Shown here piece by piece: positions 1 to 9,453 of a DNA stretch of 64,000 nucleotides (within the stretch, counting starts at the first letter, position 1; the number at the start of each line of letters is the position of its first letter). The stretch is from an uncultured Methanobrevibacter sp. (lineage in GTDB: Archaea; Methanobacteriota; Methanobacteria; Methanobacteriales; Methanobacteriaceae). The stretch is from assembly GCF_900314695.1 (NCBI RefSeq), contig NZ_OMWD01000008.1, positions 1 through 64,000 on the forward strand. The letters run 5' to 3'. Position numbers and translations under genes: made by a program. The notes under the pieces are model-generated. The model was given only the letters and a program-made list of their open reading frames with translations. It was not told the origin of the DNA and did not search any database.

Positions 1-1073
1 TAATGTTACTGGAAATGAATTTGATCATGATTTGTCCAATAACTGTGCTAATGCGTCTGTATTGATTAATCCTGCTTGTGATATGGAGGTTGTAAAAACG
101 GTAAATGAAAGTAATCCGAACTATAGGGACAATGTGGCTTGGAGTATTGTTGTTAGAAATAATGGTCCTGATGTTGCTCATGATATTGTTGTGAATGATG
201 TTCTTCCTAAATCCTTGGTTTGGGTTAGTGATAACAGTAATGGTAAATACAATCCTAAAACTGGTATTTGGACAATTGCTCAATTAAATTCTGGTGCATC
301 AATTCGTTTAAACATTGTTGCTATGGTAAATGAAACTGATATTACACAAAATAATGTTTCTGTTAGTGCTCGTGAGTTTGATTATGATTTGAGTAATAAT
401 AATGATTCTGAAATAATTGATGTTTCTCCGGCTTCTGATTTGGCTAAATAATGGTCCTGATGTTGCAACTGGTGTTGTGGTGACTGATGTCTTGCCTGAT
501 GGTTTTGTTTATGTTGATTCTGTTTTGGAGAAAGGTAGTTATTCCGATGGAGTTATTAACATTGGTAGGCTTGCTGTTGGTGAGAGGGTTATTTTGGAAA
601 TAATTTGTAAAGTTGAAAATACTGGTCGTTTTGTCAATATTGCTAATGTTACTGGAAATGAATTTGATTATGATTTGTCCAATAATCGTGCTAATGCGTC
701 TGTATTGATTAATCCTGCTTGTGATATGGAGGTTGTAAAAACGGTAAATGAAAGTAATCCGAACTATAGGGATAATGTGGCTTGGAGTATTGTTGTTAGA
801 AATAATGGTCCTGATGTTGCTCATGATGTTATTGTGAATGATGTTCTTCCAGGTTCACTTATTTGGATTAGTGATGACAGTAATGGTAAATACAATCCTA
901 GAACTGGTATTTGGACAATAGCTCAATTAAATTGTGGTGTAGAAATTCGTTTAAACATTGTTGCTATGGTAAATGGAACTGGTATTACACAAAATAATGT
1001 TTCAGTTACTGCTCGTGAGTTTGATTATGATTTAAGCAATAATAATGCTTCAGAGATTGTTGAAGTTAATAAA
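1..1073 (+). repeat. Long direct repeat inside the DUF11 gene (offset 643 bases)
   Basis: Bases 1 to about 430 match bases 644 to about 1073. The first 180 bases are almost identical and the rest diverges gradually. The offset of 643 is not a multiple of three, which agrees with the frame loss near 445. Confidence 0.75.
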
Positions 1074-2690
1074 ACTGCTGATGTATCAATTGTAAAAATT
1101 GTTGATGATTCAAATCCCTTATATGGTAATTTAATTACATGGACTTTAATTGCCAAAAATAATGGTCCTGATAAAGCCACATCTGTAGCTGTAGAAGATA
1201 TTCTGCCTAAAGGATTGATATTGGTTGATGTGGTGACAACCAAAGGATTTTATGATAAAGGTGTTTGGTATTTGTGTTGTTTGGAAAATGGTGAAGAGGA
1301 GTCATTAGATATTATTTGCGAAGTCAATACAACAGGAAATATTACTAATTATGCTTCAATCACTGCTGAAGAGGATGATCCAAATATTCACAATAACGTT
1401 GACAATGAAACAATTGATGTTCCATTGACTGTTGATTTGGAGGTTGTCAAACAAGTATCAAACAAAAACCCTTATTATGGTGAAAATATTATCTGGTTCA
1501 TTTCCATTAAAAATAATGGTCCTGATAATGCAACAAATGTTGTTTTGAATGATTTATTGGATGAAAATTTAATCTATAATTATTATACAGCATCTGTTGG
1601 ACAATTCATAGGAAATAACTGGGTCATTGAACAATTGAATAGTAAAGAAACTGCATATTTAAACATCTCATGTATGGTTAATGGACTTGGCATCATTTAT
1701 AATCATGCATCTGCTAATTGCAGTGAATATGATTTGAATATGTCTAATAATAATGATTCAGAGTTCATTGATGCTTTGCCTGTAGCAGATTTATCTGTAA
1801 TAAAAATTGTCAATGTATCAAATCCGAATTATGGTGAATTTATAAAATGGACTGTAATAGTTTCAAATAATGGTCCTAATAATGCAAGTGGGGTCATTGT
1901 TAGAGATACAATGCCAAAAGGCATAACTTTAATTAAAGCCAGTGATTTTATTTATTCTGATGGAACTTGGTATGTTGGTGATTTGGTTGTAGGTGAAGTT
2001 AGGGAATTGGATATGATTTGTAAAGTTTCAGCCACTGGAACTTTCACAAACTTTGCAAGCGTTCAAGGTAACGAATTTGATCCTGATGTAGACAATAATA
2101 ATGCTAATGAGTCAATTTTTGTTAATCCTGCTTGTGATTTGATAATAACAAAAACAGCCTCTAAATACTATTATAAATTAGGGGATATTATTACATATTC
2201 AATTAAATTAACCAACAATGGTCCGGATGATGCTAGAAAAATTGAAGTTAATGATGTTCATGATGATTCTTTAGTTTTGAAATCTTTTAAAGCTTCAAAA
2301 GGAAGTTTCAATAAATTAACTCAAACTTGGTCAATTAATAAATTGGCTGCTGGTGAATCTGCTGAATTATTGGTTGATGCTATAGCAACAGGTAAAGGAA
2401 TTGTTAAAAATATTGTTTCAGCAACTAGTGAGACATTTGATTATAATTTGGACAATAATGAAGATGTTGAAATAGTTAACGTCACTGAAAATGATGAAAT
2501 TCCTAAAAAACCTGTTAATAAAACTCCTAACACTACTAATAATGATGAAATTGTTAAAAATAGTGAAATCAGTGTAAATAACTTTAGTTTACTTGAAAGT
2601 AATGTGGCTGGAAATCCATTTGTATTTTTAGTACTTTCAATAGTGTTTTTACTTATGATTGTAGGTAACAATTTCTCAAAGAAAAGGTAA
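1..2690 (+). pseudogene. DUF11-repeat adhesin-like surface protein, 5' truncated by the window and frame-broken
   Basis: The frame is open from base 2 to a TAA at 449-451. The family pattern then continues in another frame from about 442 to the stop at 2690. About seven DUF11-type repeats of roughly 105 residues are visible, each with a central NNGPD-like motif and an end like EFDYDLSNNN. At the break the text jumps from SDLA straight to NNGPD, so about 22 codons usually found between them are missing and the frame is shifted. The C-terminus has a linker rich in Asn, Thr and Lys, one hydrophobic segment (around NPFVFLVLSIVFLLMIVG) and a basic end, fitting a cell-surface protein anchored by a C-terminal helix. 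No signal peptide can be judged because the start lies outside. It may be a real pseudogene, a switched-off variant, or an assembly error caused by the near-identical repeats. Confidence 0.75.
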
Positions 2691-2695
2691 TTTAA

Positions 2696-2729
2696 AGTAG
2701 CTTTAATGCTACTATTTTTTATTTTTTTC
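2696..2729 (+). terminator. Hairpin and T-tract terminator after the DUF11 gene
   Basis: A 6-bp perfect stem (AGTAGC at 2696-2701, GCTACT at 2708-2713) with a six-base loop is followed by two runs of T. It lies directly after the stop codon of the surface protein. Confidence 0.65.
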
Positions 2730-2845
2730 AAACGATTTTTCAAAATTTTGCAACTATTAAAATTATTAATTTTCCCTATAATTATTTTATAACTTGCTCT
2801 ATAAAATAGCCAAATACTGCTTCATTTTTCTAATTAAAACAATAC

Positions 2846-2857
2846 ATTTATATAAAA
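2846..2857 (+). promoter_or_regulatory. TATA-type promoter of the histone-fold gene
   Basis: The sequence ATTTATATAAAA follows an A-rich stretch that would serve as BRE. It is the clearest archaeal TATA box between the surface-protein terminator and the GTG at 2958, and would give a leader of about 80 bases. Confidence 0.45.
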
Positions 2858-2957
2858 CTTCTGACAAATATTTGTTTAGATATTGATGTATTGATGATTT
2901 TTTTTAAAAAATCGCATATATCTTCAATATTTTTAATTAATCAAACGAGGTGTAATT

Positions 2958-3398
2958 GTGTCTGAAGAAGAAATGATTGAAGAAACTTCCGAAGAATATA
3001 TTGAAGAAGATGATGAAAAATTACCTTTCGCTAAAGCTGAAGTTGTTCGTTTAATGAAAGAAAATTTGGATGACGACAAAATGATTAGGGAAAGAGTAAA
3101 AGTTGAAATGAACAAGTTCTTAGGCGATGTTTTAAAAAATGTATGTAAACAATTAAATGATTACCCATATACTACAATTGAATACGAAATGCTTAAGGAA
3201 TCTACTTACCCTTACACTAATATCGAAAGGATTAATCAAGAAAAAGAAAGAATTTTATTACATTTAGAAGCTATCAAAGCAGATTGTAATGCATTAGCTA
3301 TGGATGTTCAAAAAACTTTAAAATTAAAAGATGTTGTAGAAGAAGATTCATTTACTGATTTCTCAGCAAATGAAGATGAAGAACTTGAAGAAGAATAA
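2958..3398 (+). CDS. Histone-fold protein with long C-terminal helix
   Basis: 146 residues. GTG start with a good ribosome binding site (GAGGTG at 2947-2952). Residues about 22-80 can be aligned by eye with archaeal histones: an LPFAKAEVVRLMK start like the LPIAPIGRIIK of HMf, an amphipathic central helix, and a TTIEYEMLK segment like the end of the fold. A second stretch (about 87-130) has heptad-like hydrophobic spacing and should be a long helix or coiled coil. Both ends are very acidic, so the protein is much more acidic than a DNA-wrapping histone. Surveys of prokaryotic histone variants describe coiled-coil forms in methanogens; that assignment is inference here. It could instead be an unrelated all-helical protein. 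Confidence 0.6.
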   Translation: MSEEEMIEETSEEYIEEDDEKLPFAKAEVVRLMKENLDDDKMIRERVKVEMNKFLGDVLKNVCKQLNDYPYTTIEYEMLKESTYPYTNIERINQEKERILLHLEAIKADCNALAMDVQKTLKLKDVVEEDSFTDFSANEDEELEEE

Positions 3399-3406
3399 TC
3401 TTCTTC
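3387..3406. terminator. Hairpin between convergent genes
   Basis: A perfect 8-bp inverted repeat (GAAGAAGA, four-base loop, TCTTCTTC) covers the end of the histone-fold gene and stops just before the ZPR1 stop codon on the other strand. The T-tract is weak, and the repeat partly reflects Glu codons. Confidence 0.35.
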
Positions 3407-3988
3407 TTATTTATCTTCGATATGGCTAAAACCTGTTTTTAAATTATGCAATTCCTCTTCGGGAATTTCTAAAACTTTCACATTTTCACTTACGATATTG
3501 CTCTGTCCGAATGGATCTAGAATAATTAATGTTGCAGTTCCGTTTCCTTTTTTTAACTCCTGAATATGAGTCAAAGTATTCTTTGCATTGTTTTGTGATT
3601 CTTCATCATCAAATAAATTCAATGCCTTTTTAACTGCACTTTCAAAACGTGTCAGCATTCCTTCAATATTTGTTACATATCCTTCTGATTTTGGCCCAGG
3701 TTCTACTTTAACGCCAACTTCAGGTATGGAAACTGTTGCAGATTGTGATCTTACAACTCTGGTTGATAATGTGTTTTTATTTATTTCAATAACATATTTT
3801 GCAGGGTCATTTTGCTCTAAAGCTATGATGTCACTATGTTTAAATCCGCAGGATGGGCATTGTATTGTTGTTTCTAAAACTTTGCCAAAATGAGGTATTT
3901 CAATCTCTTTCATAATTGATTTGGCGACTCCTTCAATACCGCATGCAGGACATTTAATAATCATTTCATTAAGTTCTTCTTCATTCAT
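3407..3988 (-). CDS. ZPR1-type zinc finger protein
   Basis: 193 residues. Starts with a four-cysteine zinc finger, CPACGIEG and CPSCGFKH about 30 residues apart, followed by a domain with the ZPR1 pattern: VVRSQSATVSIPE, then EGMLTRFE. This is the archaeal single-copy form of ZPR1; eukaryotic ZPR1 has two copies and binds elongation factor 1A. The role in archaea is not settled. The start overlaps the end of the upstream kinase-like gene by 8 bases, so both are probably on one transcript. Confidence 0.85.
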   Translation of the reverse strand: MNEEELNEMIIKCPACGIEGVAKSIMKEIEIPHFGKVLETTIQCPSCGFKHSDIIALEQNDPAKYVIEINKNTLSTRVVRSQSATVSIPEVGVKVEPGPKSEGYVTNIEGMLTRFESAVKKALNLFDDEESQNNAKNTLTHIQELKKGNGTATLIILDPFGQSNIVSENVKVLEIPEEELHNLKTGFSHIEDK

Positions 3989-4925
3989 TTAAAACATATC
4001 CTTTTGATTCTAATTTTTTTATAATTTTTTCTATTTTTTCCGGATTTGAAGCACAAATTACTGTATTTCTATAATCTGACAAATCATATAATTTACTTAA
4101 ATATTCCTTTTTATCTTTATTTTCATTGATATTTTTGATAAATCTCATTGAAGATTTTGCATCTGAAATATTTATGTTTCTAACAAGAGGCTCTTTAAAT
4201 CCAGTAATGTTGTAGGTAATCTTTTCAATGGAGCCGTTGTTTTCATTGATAATGATATTTATAACATCTTCCAGTTCATCAACACTATTGGTTAATTTTA
4301 TTGTGGTGCATGCTTTATTTATCACTGATAGGATGCTGTCCATAGATTTTTCAATTGTTTCAGTATTGATAACAACAACATCGTTTTTTTCTGCCTGTTC
4401 TAATAGGTGGTCATGAATAATTCTGTTTTCTTTGAAGTAATCTAATTGTTTTCCACCACGATGAATTTGAACTGCTCTTTTAACGAATCTCTCTTTGTGG
4501 GAGTCTTCATCAGAACTCAATACAAAGAAGTATATGTTCGCAAATTCCTTAAATTGTTCAATATCTATTAATCCAGGTACTAAATGCACTCCTTCAATAA
4601 CAATATCATCATAATCGGTAATAGCTCTTTGTATTATTTTTTCAAGTGCTGGAATCACATATGATGCATGTTCATCAAATCCTGCAGATACTAAATCCTC
4701 ATAATTTTCAAAGCGGGCTTTATTTCTTAGATTCTTATATGCATCATAAGATGAGCTGTGAAGTGCAGGAGCATATTCTTTTCCTATAATTCCACGAACA
4801 ACAGCTCTAATGAAATCGCTTTCGATTAAATGCTTGATATTTAATTGTTTGGCCAATTCAGCAGCTATTGTTGATTTTCCAATTCCTGATGCACTTCCAA
4901 TTAAAATAACATAAGGTTTTCTCAT
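3981..4925 (-). CDS. 2-phosphoglycerate kinase-like P-loop protein
   Basis: 314 residues. The P-loop GSASGIGKST is at residues 10-19. Further features match the 2-phosphoglycerate kinase family: a DFIRAVVRGII segment, an ALHSSSYDAY segment, and IVIEGVHLVPG. The classical enzyme makes 2,3-bisphosphoglycerate for cyclic 2,3-diphosphoglycerate, a methanogen solute. That enzyme carries an N-terminal ATP-cone of about 90 residues; here the protein begins directly at the kinase domain. The extra C-terminal part of about 100 residues is unassigned. The ATG is preceded by GGAGAAAG. It leads an operon with ZPR1. Family confidence is good, exact substrate uncertain. Confidence 0.7.
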   Translation of the reverse strand: MRKPYVILIGSASGIGKSTIAAELAKQLNIKHLIESDFIRAVVRGIIGKEYAPALHSSSYDAYKNLRNKARFENYEDLVSAGFDEHASYVIPALEKIIQRAITDYDDIVIEGVHLVPGLIDIEQFKEFANIYFFVLSSDEDSHKERFVKRAVQIHRGGKQLDYFKENRIIHDHLLEQAEKNDVVVINTETIEKSMDSILSVINKACTTIKLTNSVDELEDVINIIINENNGSIEKITYNITGFKEPLVRNINISDAKSSMRFIKNINENKDKKEYLSKLYDLSDYRNTVICASNPEKIEKIIKKLESKGYVLNE

Positions 4926-5111
4926 CCAACTTTCTCCTTAATTTTTTTTAGTAATACTATATTTATTAATTATTCTTCTTAAAACATTTACATTTATTAA
5001 TATGAAAAATTATATTTAATAATATAATATTATTTTTATGATTTTTTCAAAAATAGTAGGATAATAAATTACAGGGATAATTATAAATTATAAGTTATAG
5101 GGGTGAAATTG

Positions 5112-6164
5112 TTGTATTCAGTAAAATCAGTTAAAGAAATTCAAGATTTAAATCCATTCGTTGTTGTTGGTTGTGGGGGTGGAGGAGAGAAATTCTCCAA
5201 TCTCGAAGGAGTAAACGCAATTGGATTCATTGATGATAATGTTAAAAAGCAAGGAAAAGAATTTTGCGGGCATATTGTTTCAGGAAGTCTTGATGAATGT
5301 TTAAAACAAGCGCCTGATGCAAAATCTCTTGTGATAATGTTGCCAATTGGTGCTGAAGGTTCAGCTTTAAAATATGCTGTTCAAGCTATCGATGCGGGAT
5401 TGAATGTAATAACTTCATTTAGATCTTTATCAGTAAGTGATAATGCATCTTTAAAGAAATTTGCTGATTCAAAAAATGTTGTTATAAAGGAAATCGGTCC
5501 TAGATTGGATGTTGTTGAAAAGATAGCTGGCATTGCTCCTGAAAAATCTTGTGAAGTTTTACCAAAAATTTCCTATACTCCTAAGGCTCCAGTTATTTTT
5601 GTTGGAGGAACCTCTCAAGAGTGTGGAAAAAGAACCACCACTAAACAATTAGGCATATCTTGTATTGAAAGAAATTTAAATCCTGCAATAATTTCAACTG
5701 ATGAAATGGGATTGGAAGAACCGACTGATTTTAATTTTAGAGCTGGAAGTTTATCTGCAATGGATGTTCCAGCAGCTGTATTATCTGCAATTAAATATGT
5801 TGAAGAACATAAAAACCCTGATATTATTTTTATCGAAGGACAATCCAGCTTAACTGAAGATGGAAATCCTCATCCAAGAGGATTGTCAGCAGCAATATTG
5901 ATTGGATGTGCTCCTGATGCAGTCATTGTGGGTCATAGACCAAATCACCCTTATAGGGAACCTAAAGGCATTGAAGAAGAAATAAGGGCTATTGAAGCTG
6001 TTGAACCAACAAAAGTTGTTGGATTATCAATCAATCTTAAAAATGCTGATGAAGGTATGACACTTGATTCATTTGAATCTGAATATGGATTACCTGCTGA
6101 AGATGTTTATAATAATGGGGCTTCTAAACTATTAGATGCTATTTTTGAATACTTAGAGGAGTAG
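5112..6164 (+). CDS. DUF1611 family protein (Rossmann-like plus P-loop domain)
   Basis: About 350 residues. The N-terminal half resembles a nucleotide-binding fold (VVVGCGGGGEKF). The C-terminal half starts with GGTSQECGKRTTT, a P-loop variant, and ends with acidic helices. DUF1611 relatives include N-acyltransferase-like enzymes acting on D-amino acids; the substrate here is unknown. An in-frame GTG exists at 5103, but it lies inside the best ribosome binding site (GGTGA at 5102-5106). The TTG at 5112 sits five bases after it, the spacing seen in neighbouring genes, so I chose 5112. The gene ends five bases before sepF, and the sepF ribosome binding site lies in its last codons. Confidence 0.75.
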   Translation: MYSVKSVKEIQDLNPFVVVGCGGGGEKFSNLEGVNAIGFIDDNVKKQGKEFCGHIVSGSLDECLKQAPDAKSLVIMLPIGAEGSALKYAVQAIDAGLNVITSFRSLSVSDNASLKKFADSKNVVIKEIGPRLDVVEKIAGIAPEKSCEVLPKISYTPKAPVIFVGGTSQECGKRTTTKQLGISCIERNLNPAIISTDEMGLEEPTDFNFRAGSLSAMDVPAAVLSAIKYVEEHKNPDIIFIEGQSSLTEDGNPHPRGLSAAILIGCAPDAVIVGHRPNHPYREPKGIEEEIRAIEAVEPTKVVGLSINLKNADEGMTLDSFESEYGLPAEDVYNNGASKLLDAIFEYLEE

Positions 6165-6169
6165 TTAAA

Positions 6170-6781
6170 ATGGGGTTTACAGACAATTTAAAAAGAAGTT
6201 TGGGATTTGAAGAAACAGAATCATCTGAAAAAAAAGAACAAGAAGGTACTAGCCTCACTGATGTATTTCGCGAATTTGGTGCAACAATAAAATCTGAGGT
6301 TACTAATTTTCAAGGTACCTCAAACAATCATCCTCAGGATGAGGTTCATGTACAAGATCATGACTCTAATGTAAACCATAATCCTCATCAAAGTTATAAT
6401 CCTAATAGGAATTATAATCCTAACCCTAATCCAAGTTATAATTCTTATCAAGATGTGATGCCTCAATCCGCACCTGTATATGATGACTTTGATTATGTAA
6501 TCACTCCTGAACAATCATTTTATGAGATTGCTCTTATCAGGCCAAAATCAATTGATGATGTTAACTATGTTGTAGATCAGGTTGTTGAAGAAAAAAATCC
6601 TGTGATTTTAGATTTGTCTTTCTTGGAAAAAGAAAGTCCTGCTAATTTTAGGCTTGCGGGGGATAAAATTAAAAAAATGAGGCAAAGATATGGTGCTCAA
6701 GCATTATTGCTTGCACGTTCTGAAAATAAAAATTTAATCATTATTTCTCCTAAAAAAGTTAAATTGGTTAATAAAAATTAA
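6170..6781 (+). CDS. sepF: Cell division protein SepF
   Basis: 203 residues. The first 13 residues (MGFTDNLKRSLGF) form the amphipathic membrane-targeting helix of archaeal SepF. Residues about 20-105 are a disordered linker rich in Asn, Pro, His and Tyr. Residues about 110-203 form the SepF core, with IRPKSIDDVNYVVDQV and VILDLSFLEKESPANFRL. Archaeal SepF anchors the FtsZ ring to the membrane, as shown in Methanobrevibacter smithii. GAGGAG upstream lies within the end of the DUF1611 gene. The coupling with DUF1611 suggests joint expression but does not prove a division role for that partner. Confidence 0.92.
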   Translation: MGFTDNLKRSLGFEETESSEKKEQEGTSLTDVFREFGATIKSEVTNFQGTSNNHPQDEVHVQDHDSNVNHNPHQSYNPNRNYNPNPNPSYNSYQDVMPQSAPVYDDFDYVITPEQSFYEIALIRPKSIDDVNYVVDQVVEEKNPVILDLSFLEKESPANFRLAGDKIKKMRQRYGAQALLLARSENKNLIIISPKKVKLVNKN

Positions 6782-6800
6782 GTAGATTAATTTCTACTTA
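6779..6800. terminator. Shared terminator hairpin of two convergent genes
   Basis: A perfect 8-bp inverted repeat (TAAGTAGA, six-base loop, TCTACTTA) includes the sepF stop codon and begins its loop at the last base of the convergent carrier gene. A and T tracts flank it on the sides needed for both directions. Confidence 0.6.
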
Positions 6801-7683
6801 AAAATTTCATATATCTTATTAATACATATAATACAATAGCAGTAGCTATGACTGTTTCTATACTTAAAACACTATTTAAGATGATATTTGAACCTATTTT
6901 TGATATGACTCCTTTTGTTGCAAGTCCGCTGATAACGAATGGGAAAGTAAATGCGGCAAAGCTTGGATAAAATTCCAGATTTCTATATTCTATTAATTTT
7001 GTTAGTGCAAAAATATAAAATATGCATGCAAATATGTACATTATCATTAAAAATTCAATAGATATGTCATTATATGAATTTAAGTAACCTACAATCAATA
7101 TGCTTAAAACTGCTGTAAAAATGCAAATTAATGGCTTATTGGCATTTGGAATATCTTTATAATTTATATATCTGTATATTACAAGAGGGAATGTGAAAAT
7201 CATTCCTATAAATCCAACCAAAAAGAAAATAAACCCTATTTCATCAAGATTGTGGGCATGTGCAGTAATCGCTCCCATCGTGATTCCTACAAACACTATC
7301 CAGTAGCTGGGATAGACTGTTGAAATATTGAAATTACGAATAATAAAATGGTGGGTAAAGTAAACAATTAGCAAAATATGCAAGGCTACACCCAATATCC
7401 AAATACCATATGCAATACTCGGCATAAATGGTGAGATGTATGTAGATAAAATCATCAAACTCATCGAAAATGTACCGGAATTACTTGCAATAATTGGATT
7501 TTTGAAATCCTCTTTAATCTTTTTGGGATATAATACTAGTTTGGATAAAATTAAAATTAATAATACGATACCTATTATGCCACAAGCTACCTTTAAAAGG
7601 GGATGAGTATCATTTAGGAGATTTCCAAGTGAAAGAAATGCCAAAATCAATCCGCAAATTGGAATAGGTATCTTTTCAATCAT
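6787..7683 (-). CDS. TDT family (TehA/SLAC1-like) membrane transporter
   Basis: 298 residues with about ten hydrophobic segments, no signal peptide and short loops. The pattern of paired helices with conserved segments (PIPICGLILAFLSLGNLL at the start, FPFVISGLATKG late) fits the tellurite-resistance/dicarboxylate transporter family that includes TehA and plant SLAC1 anion channels. The substrate cannot be told from sequence. It ends only five bases from sepF on the opposite strand and lies just downstream of the TatD-like gene in the same direction. Confidence 0.7.
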   Translation of the reverse strand: MIEKIPIPICGLILAFLSLGNLLNDTHPLLKVACGIIGIVLLILILSKLVLYPKKIKEDFKNPIIASNSGTFSMSLMILSTYISPFMPSIAYGIWILGVALHILLIVYFTHHFIIRNFNISTVYPSYWIVFVGITMGAITAHAHNLDEIGFIFFLVGFIGMIFTFPLVIYRYINYKDIPNANKPLICIFTAVLSILIVGYLNSYNDISIEFLMIMYIFACIFYIFALTKLIEYRNLEFYPSFAAFTFPFVISGLATKGVISKIGSNIILNSVLSIETVIATAIVLYVLIRYMKFLSRN

Positions 7684-7711
7684 ATTATATTATTTATTTT
7701 TCAATGACTTA

Positions 7712-8476
7712 TTATTGTTGGCCAAGATTAAAGAAACTTAAAGCATTTTTATGGGATACCTTATCTATGTCTTTTTTATCATAGCCTTGTTTTTGTAATT
7801 CTCTCACGGTTTTTGGAACTGAAAGAGGGTCTGATGCTTTATTGCTGATGTCACTATTCAGTACGAACCTGTCAAATCCGTATTCGTCCAAAATTGATAT
7901 TGCTTCGGCTTTGTCCATTTTTTGTGGCTGAATTGTTAAACCAAGCATACAATTGGTATCTATTGCATCGCCAACAACTTGGGGATTAATATGATCAATA
8001 ACTGCATGTTTTTCATCCATGTGCTGTGGGAGAATATTTAAAATTTCTTTTAGGACATCTTTTTTATTCTTTCGAGGGGTGTGGATAATTACTTTTGAAT
8101 TTGTTTCATCTGCAATGTCTAACTGTTTTTTAAAGATAGTCAATTCATTTTCTGTTAAATCTTCAAGACCTATTTCGCCGATGGCTACTATTTGCTTGTT
8201 TTCAATCCATTGGTATAGTTTTTCAAATATTCTTTCAGGATTGACATTTGAGTTTGTTGGATGTATTCCCAATGCAACTTTTAAATCTAGTCCGTACTCT
8301 TTTGCTCTTGATGTATCCAGTTCTAAAATTCTGTTCAAATGGTTTAATAGAATCATTTCGTGTTCTATTTTGTAGGGGTAGTAACTACATGTAATTGCAG
8401 TATCAATTCCTGCAATATACATTTCTTTAAAGTCTTCTCCGCTTCTTGAATCTGCATGCATATGTGTATCTATCAT
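7712..8476 (-). CDS. TatD family metal-dependent hydrolase
   Basis: 254 residues. Starts with the metal-binding DTHMHAD motif and has GIHPTN, GEIGLED, VIIHTPR and a late LNSDIS aspartate, the order of metal ligands in the TatD/amidohydrolase superfamily. TatD proteins are often nucleases, but the archaeal group to which this seems to belong is not well characterised. It is followed 28 bases later by the TDT carrier. Confidence 0.75.
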   Translation of the reverse strand: MIDTHMHADSRSGEDFKEMYIAGIDTAITCSYYPYKIEHEMILLNHLNRILELDTSRAKEYGLDLKVALGIHPTNSNVNPERIFEKLYQWIENKQIVAIGEIGLEDLTENELTIFKKQLDIADETNSKVIIHTPRKNKKDVLKEILNILPQHMDEKHAVIDHINPQVVGDAIDTNCMLGLTIQPQKMDKAEAISILDEYGFDRFVLNSDISNKASDPLSVPKTVRELQKQGYDKKDIDKVSHKNALSFFNLGQQ

Positions 8477-8662
8477 ATTTATCCCGTTTTATATTTTTAT
8501 TTGATTATTAATTTGTTTGTTCTGTTTTAAAAAAATATCTGAAATTTTTAATTATTATAAAGTTTTTGGAAGTGTTACTTTCTGCATTTGTTCACTTCAA
8601 GAGATTTTATATCTCAAGTAATAAAAATATTATGATACGTAATACTAATAGGTGGTCTTACT

Positions 8663-9439
8663 GTGATTGAAAACAAATGTTATTTAGAAGATTATGAATC
8701 CATTTCAGATGAAGTAAAACATTTAACAAACTCCCTTTCAAGGTTAAAAGTATTGGCGACTTTATACGAACATCCAAAAAGCATGAAGGATTTGACTGCT
8801 GATACTGGATTAAGTTATAGTTCCGTATCTAGCACCATGCATAAATTAGAATTAAAGGGTTACATTTACAGAGAATCCAGTAAATATTATTTGTCTAACT
8901 GTATGCGATTAAAAATTGAAACTATTTTGGCGTTGAATGAAATTATTTACACTTTAAATAAATTTTTCAATATTTTGGATAAGCATTTGGTTGACATGAT
9001 TCCCAATGAATCTGTGGCTGAGCTATATCTTATTGGTCAGGCTAATCTGATTGAATCAAGAGACATCGAGGCATATAAAATATATAACTATATTGAGCAG
9101 GTCTTAAATCAGGCAAAGGAAGTAAAATGTATTTTACCATTTTATTATGAAAATTTTAACAGACAATTGGATGGATTGGTTGAAAATAAAATTGATGTTG
9201 AAGCTATTGTTAGTGATAATATTTTCGATATTTTTGAAAAAGAATCCAAAATTGAAAATTTATCCTCTTTTAGTCAAAATAAGAACTTTTTACTTATAAT
9301 TACTGATGAAGTGATGGTATTGGGATTATTCAAGGATGATGGTTATTTCGATCAAAATAGGCTATTGACATCAAAAAATGCTGATGCAATTAAATGGGCT
9401 GTCAATCTATTTGAAAACTTTAAAAATGGAAATAAATGA
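8663..9439 (+). CDS. Winged-helix regulator, FilR1/DUF1724 type
   Basis: 258 residues. Residues about 20-85 form a winged helix (LSRLKVLATLYEHPKSM, then SSVSSTMHKLELKGYI). Residues about 110-255 match the C-terminal domain known as FilR1 or DUF1724 in methanogen regulators. GTG start with AGGTGG eight bases upstream. The divergent neighbour is the TatD hydrolase. No ligand or target can be inferred; such proteins are common in Methanobacteriales. Confidence 0.75.
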   Translation: MIENKCYLEDYESISDEVKHLTNSLSRLKVLATLYEHPKSMKDLTADTGLSYSSVSSTMHKLELKGYIYRESSKYYLSNCMRLKIETILALNEIIYTLNKFFNILDKHLVDMIPNESVAELYLIGQANLIESRDIEAYKIYNYIEQVLNQAKEVKCILPFYYENFNRQLDGLVENKIDVEAIVSDNIFDIFEKESKIENLSSFSQNKNFLLIITDEVMVLGLFKDDGYFDQNRLLTSKNADAIKWAVNLFENFKNGNK

Positions 9440-9453
9440 GTTTAAACTCATTT
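9434..9453. terminator. 20-bp perfect palindrome over two convergent stop codons
   Basis: AAATGAGTTTAAACTCATTT contains the TGA of the FilR1-type regulator and the TGA of glyS on the other strand. It is likely a shared terminator and is also a striking overlap of stop signals. Confidence 0.5.

Noticed and set aside
444..824. Minus-strand frame opposite the DUF11 gene
   Set aside because: Rich in Ile, Asn and Thr from reverse-complemented repeat codons; a shadow of the coding strand.
1..2690. Repetitive sequence resembling a CRISPR-like or tandem DNA repeat array
   Set aside because: Periodicity is about 320 bases and in coding phase, with DUF11 protein motifs; it is a protein repeat.
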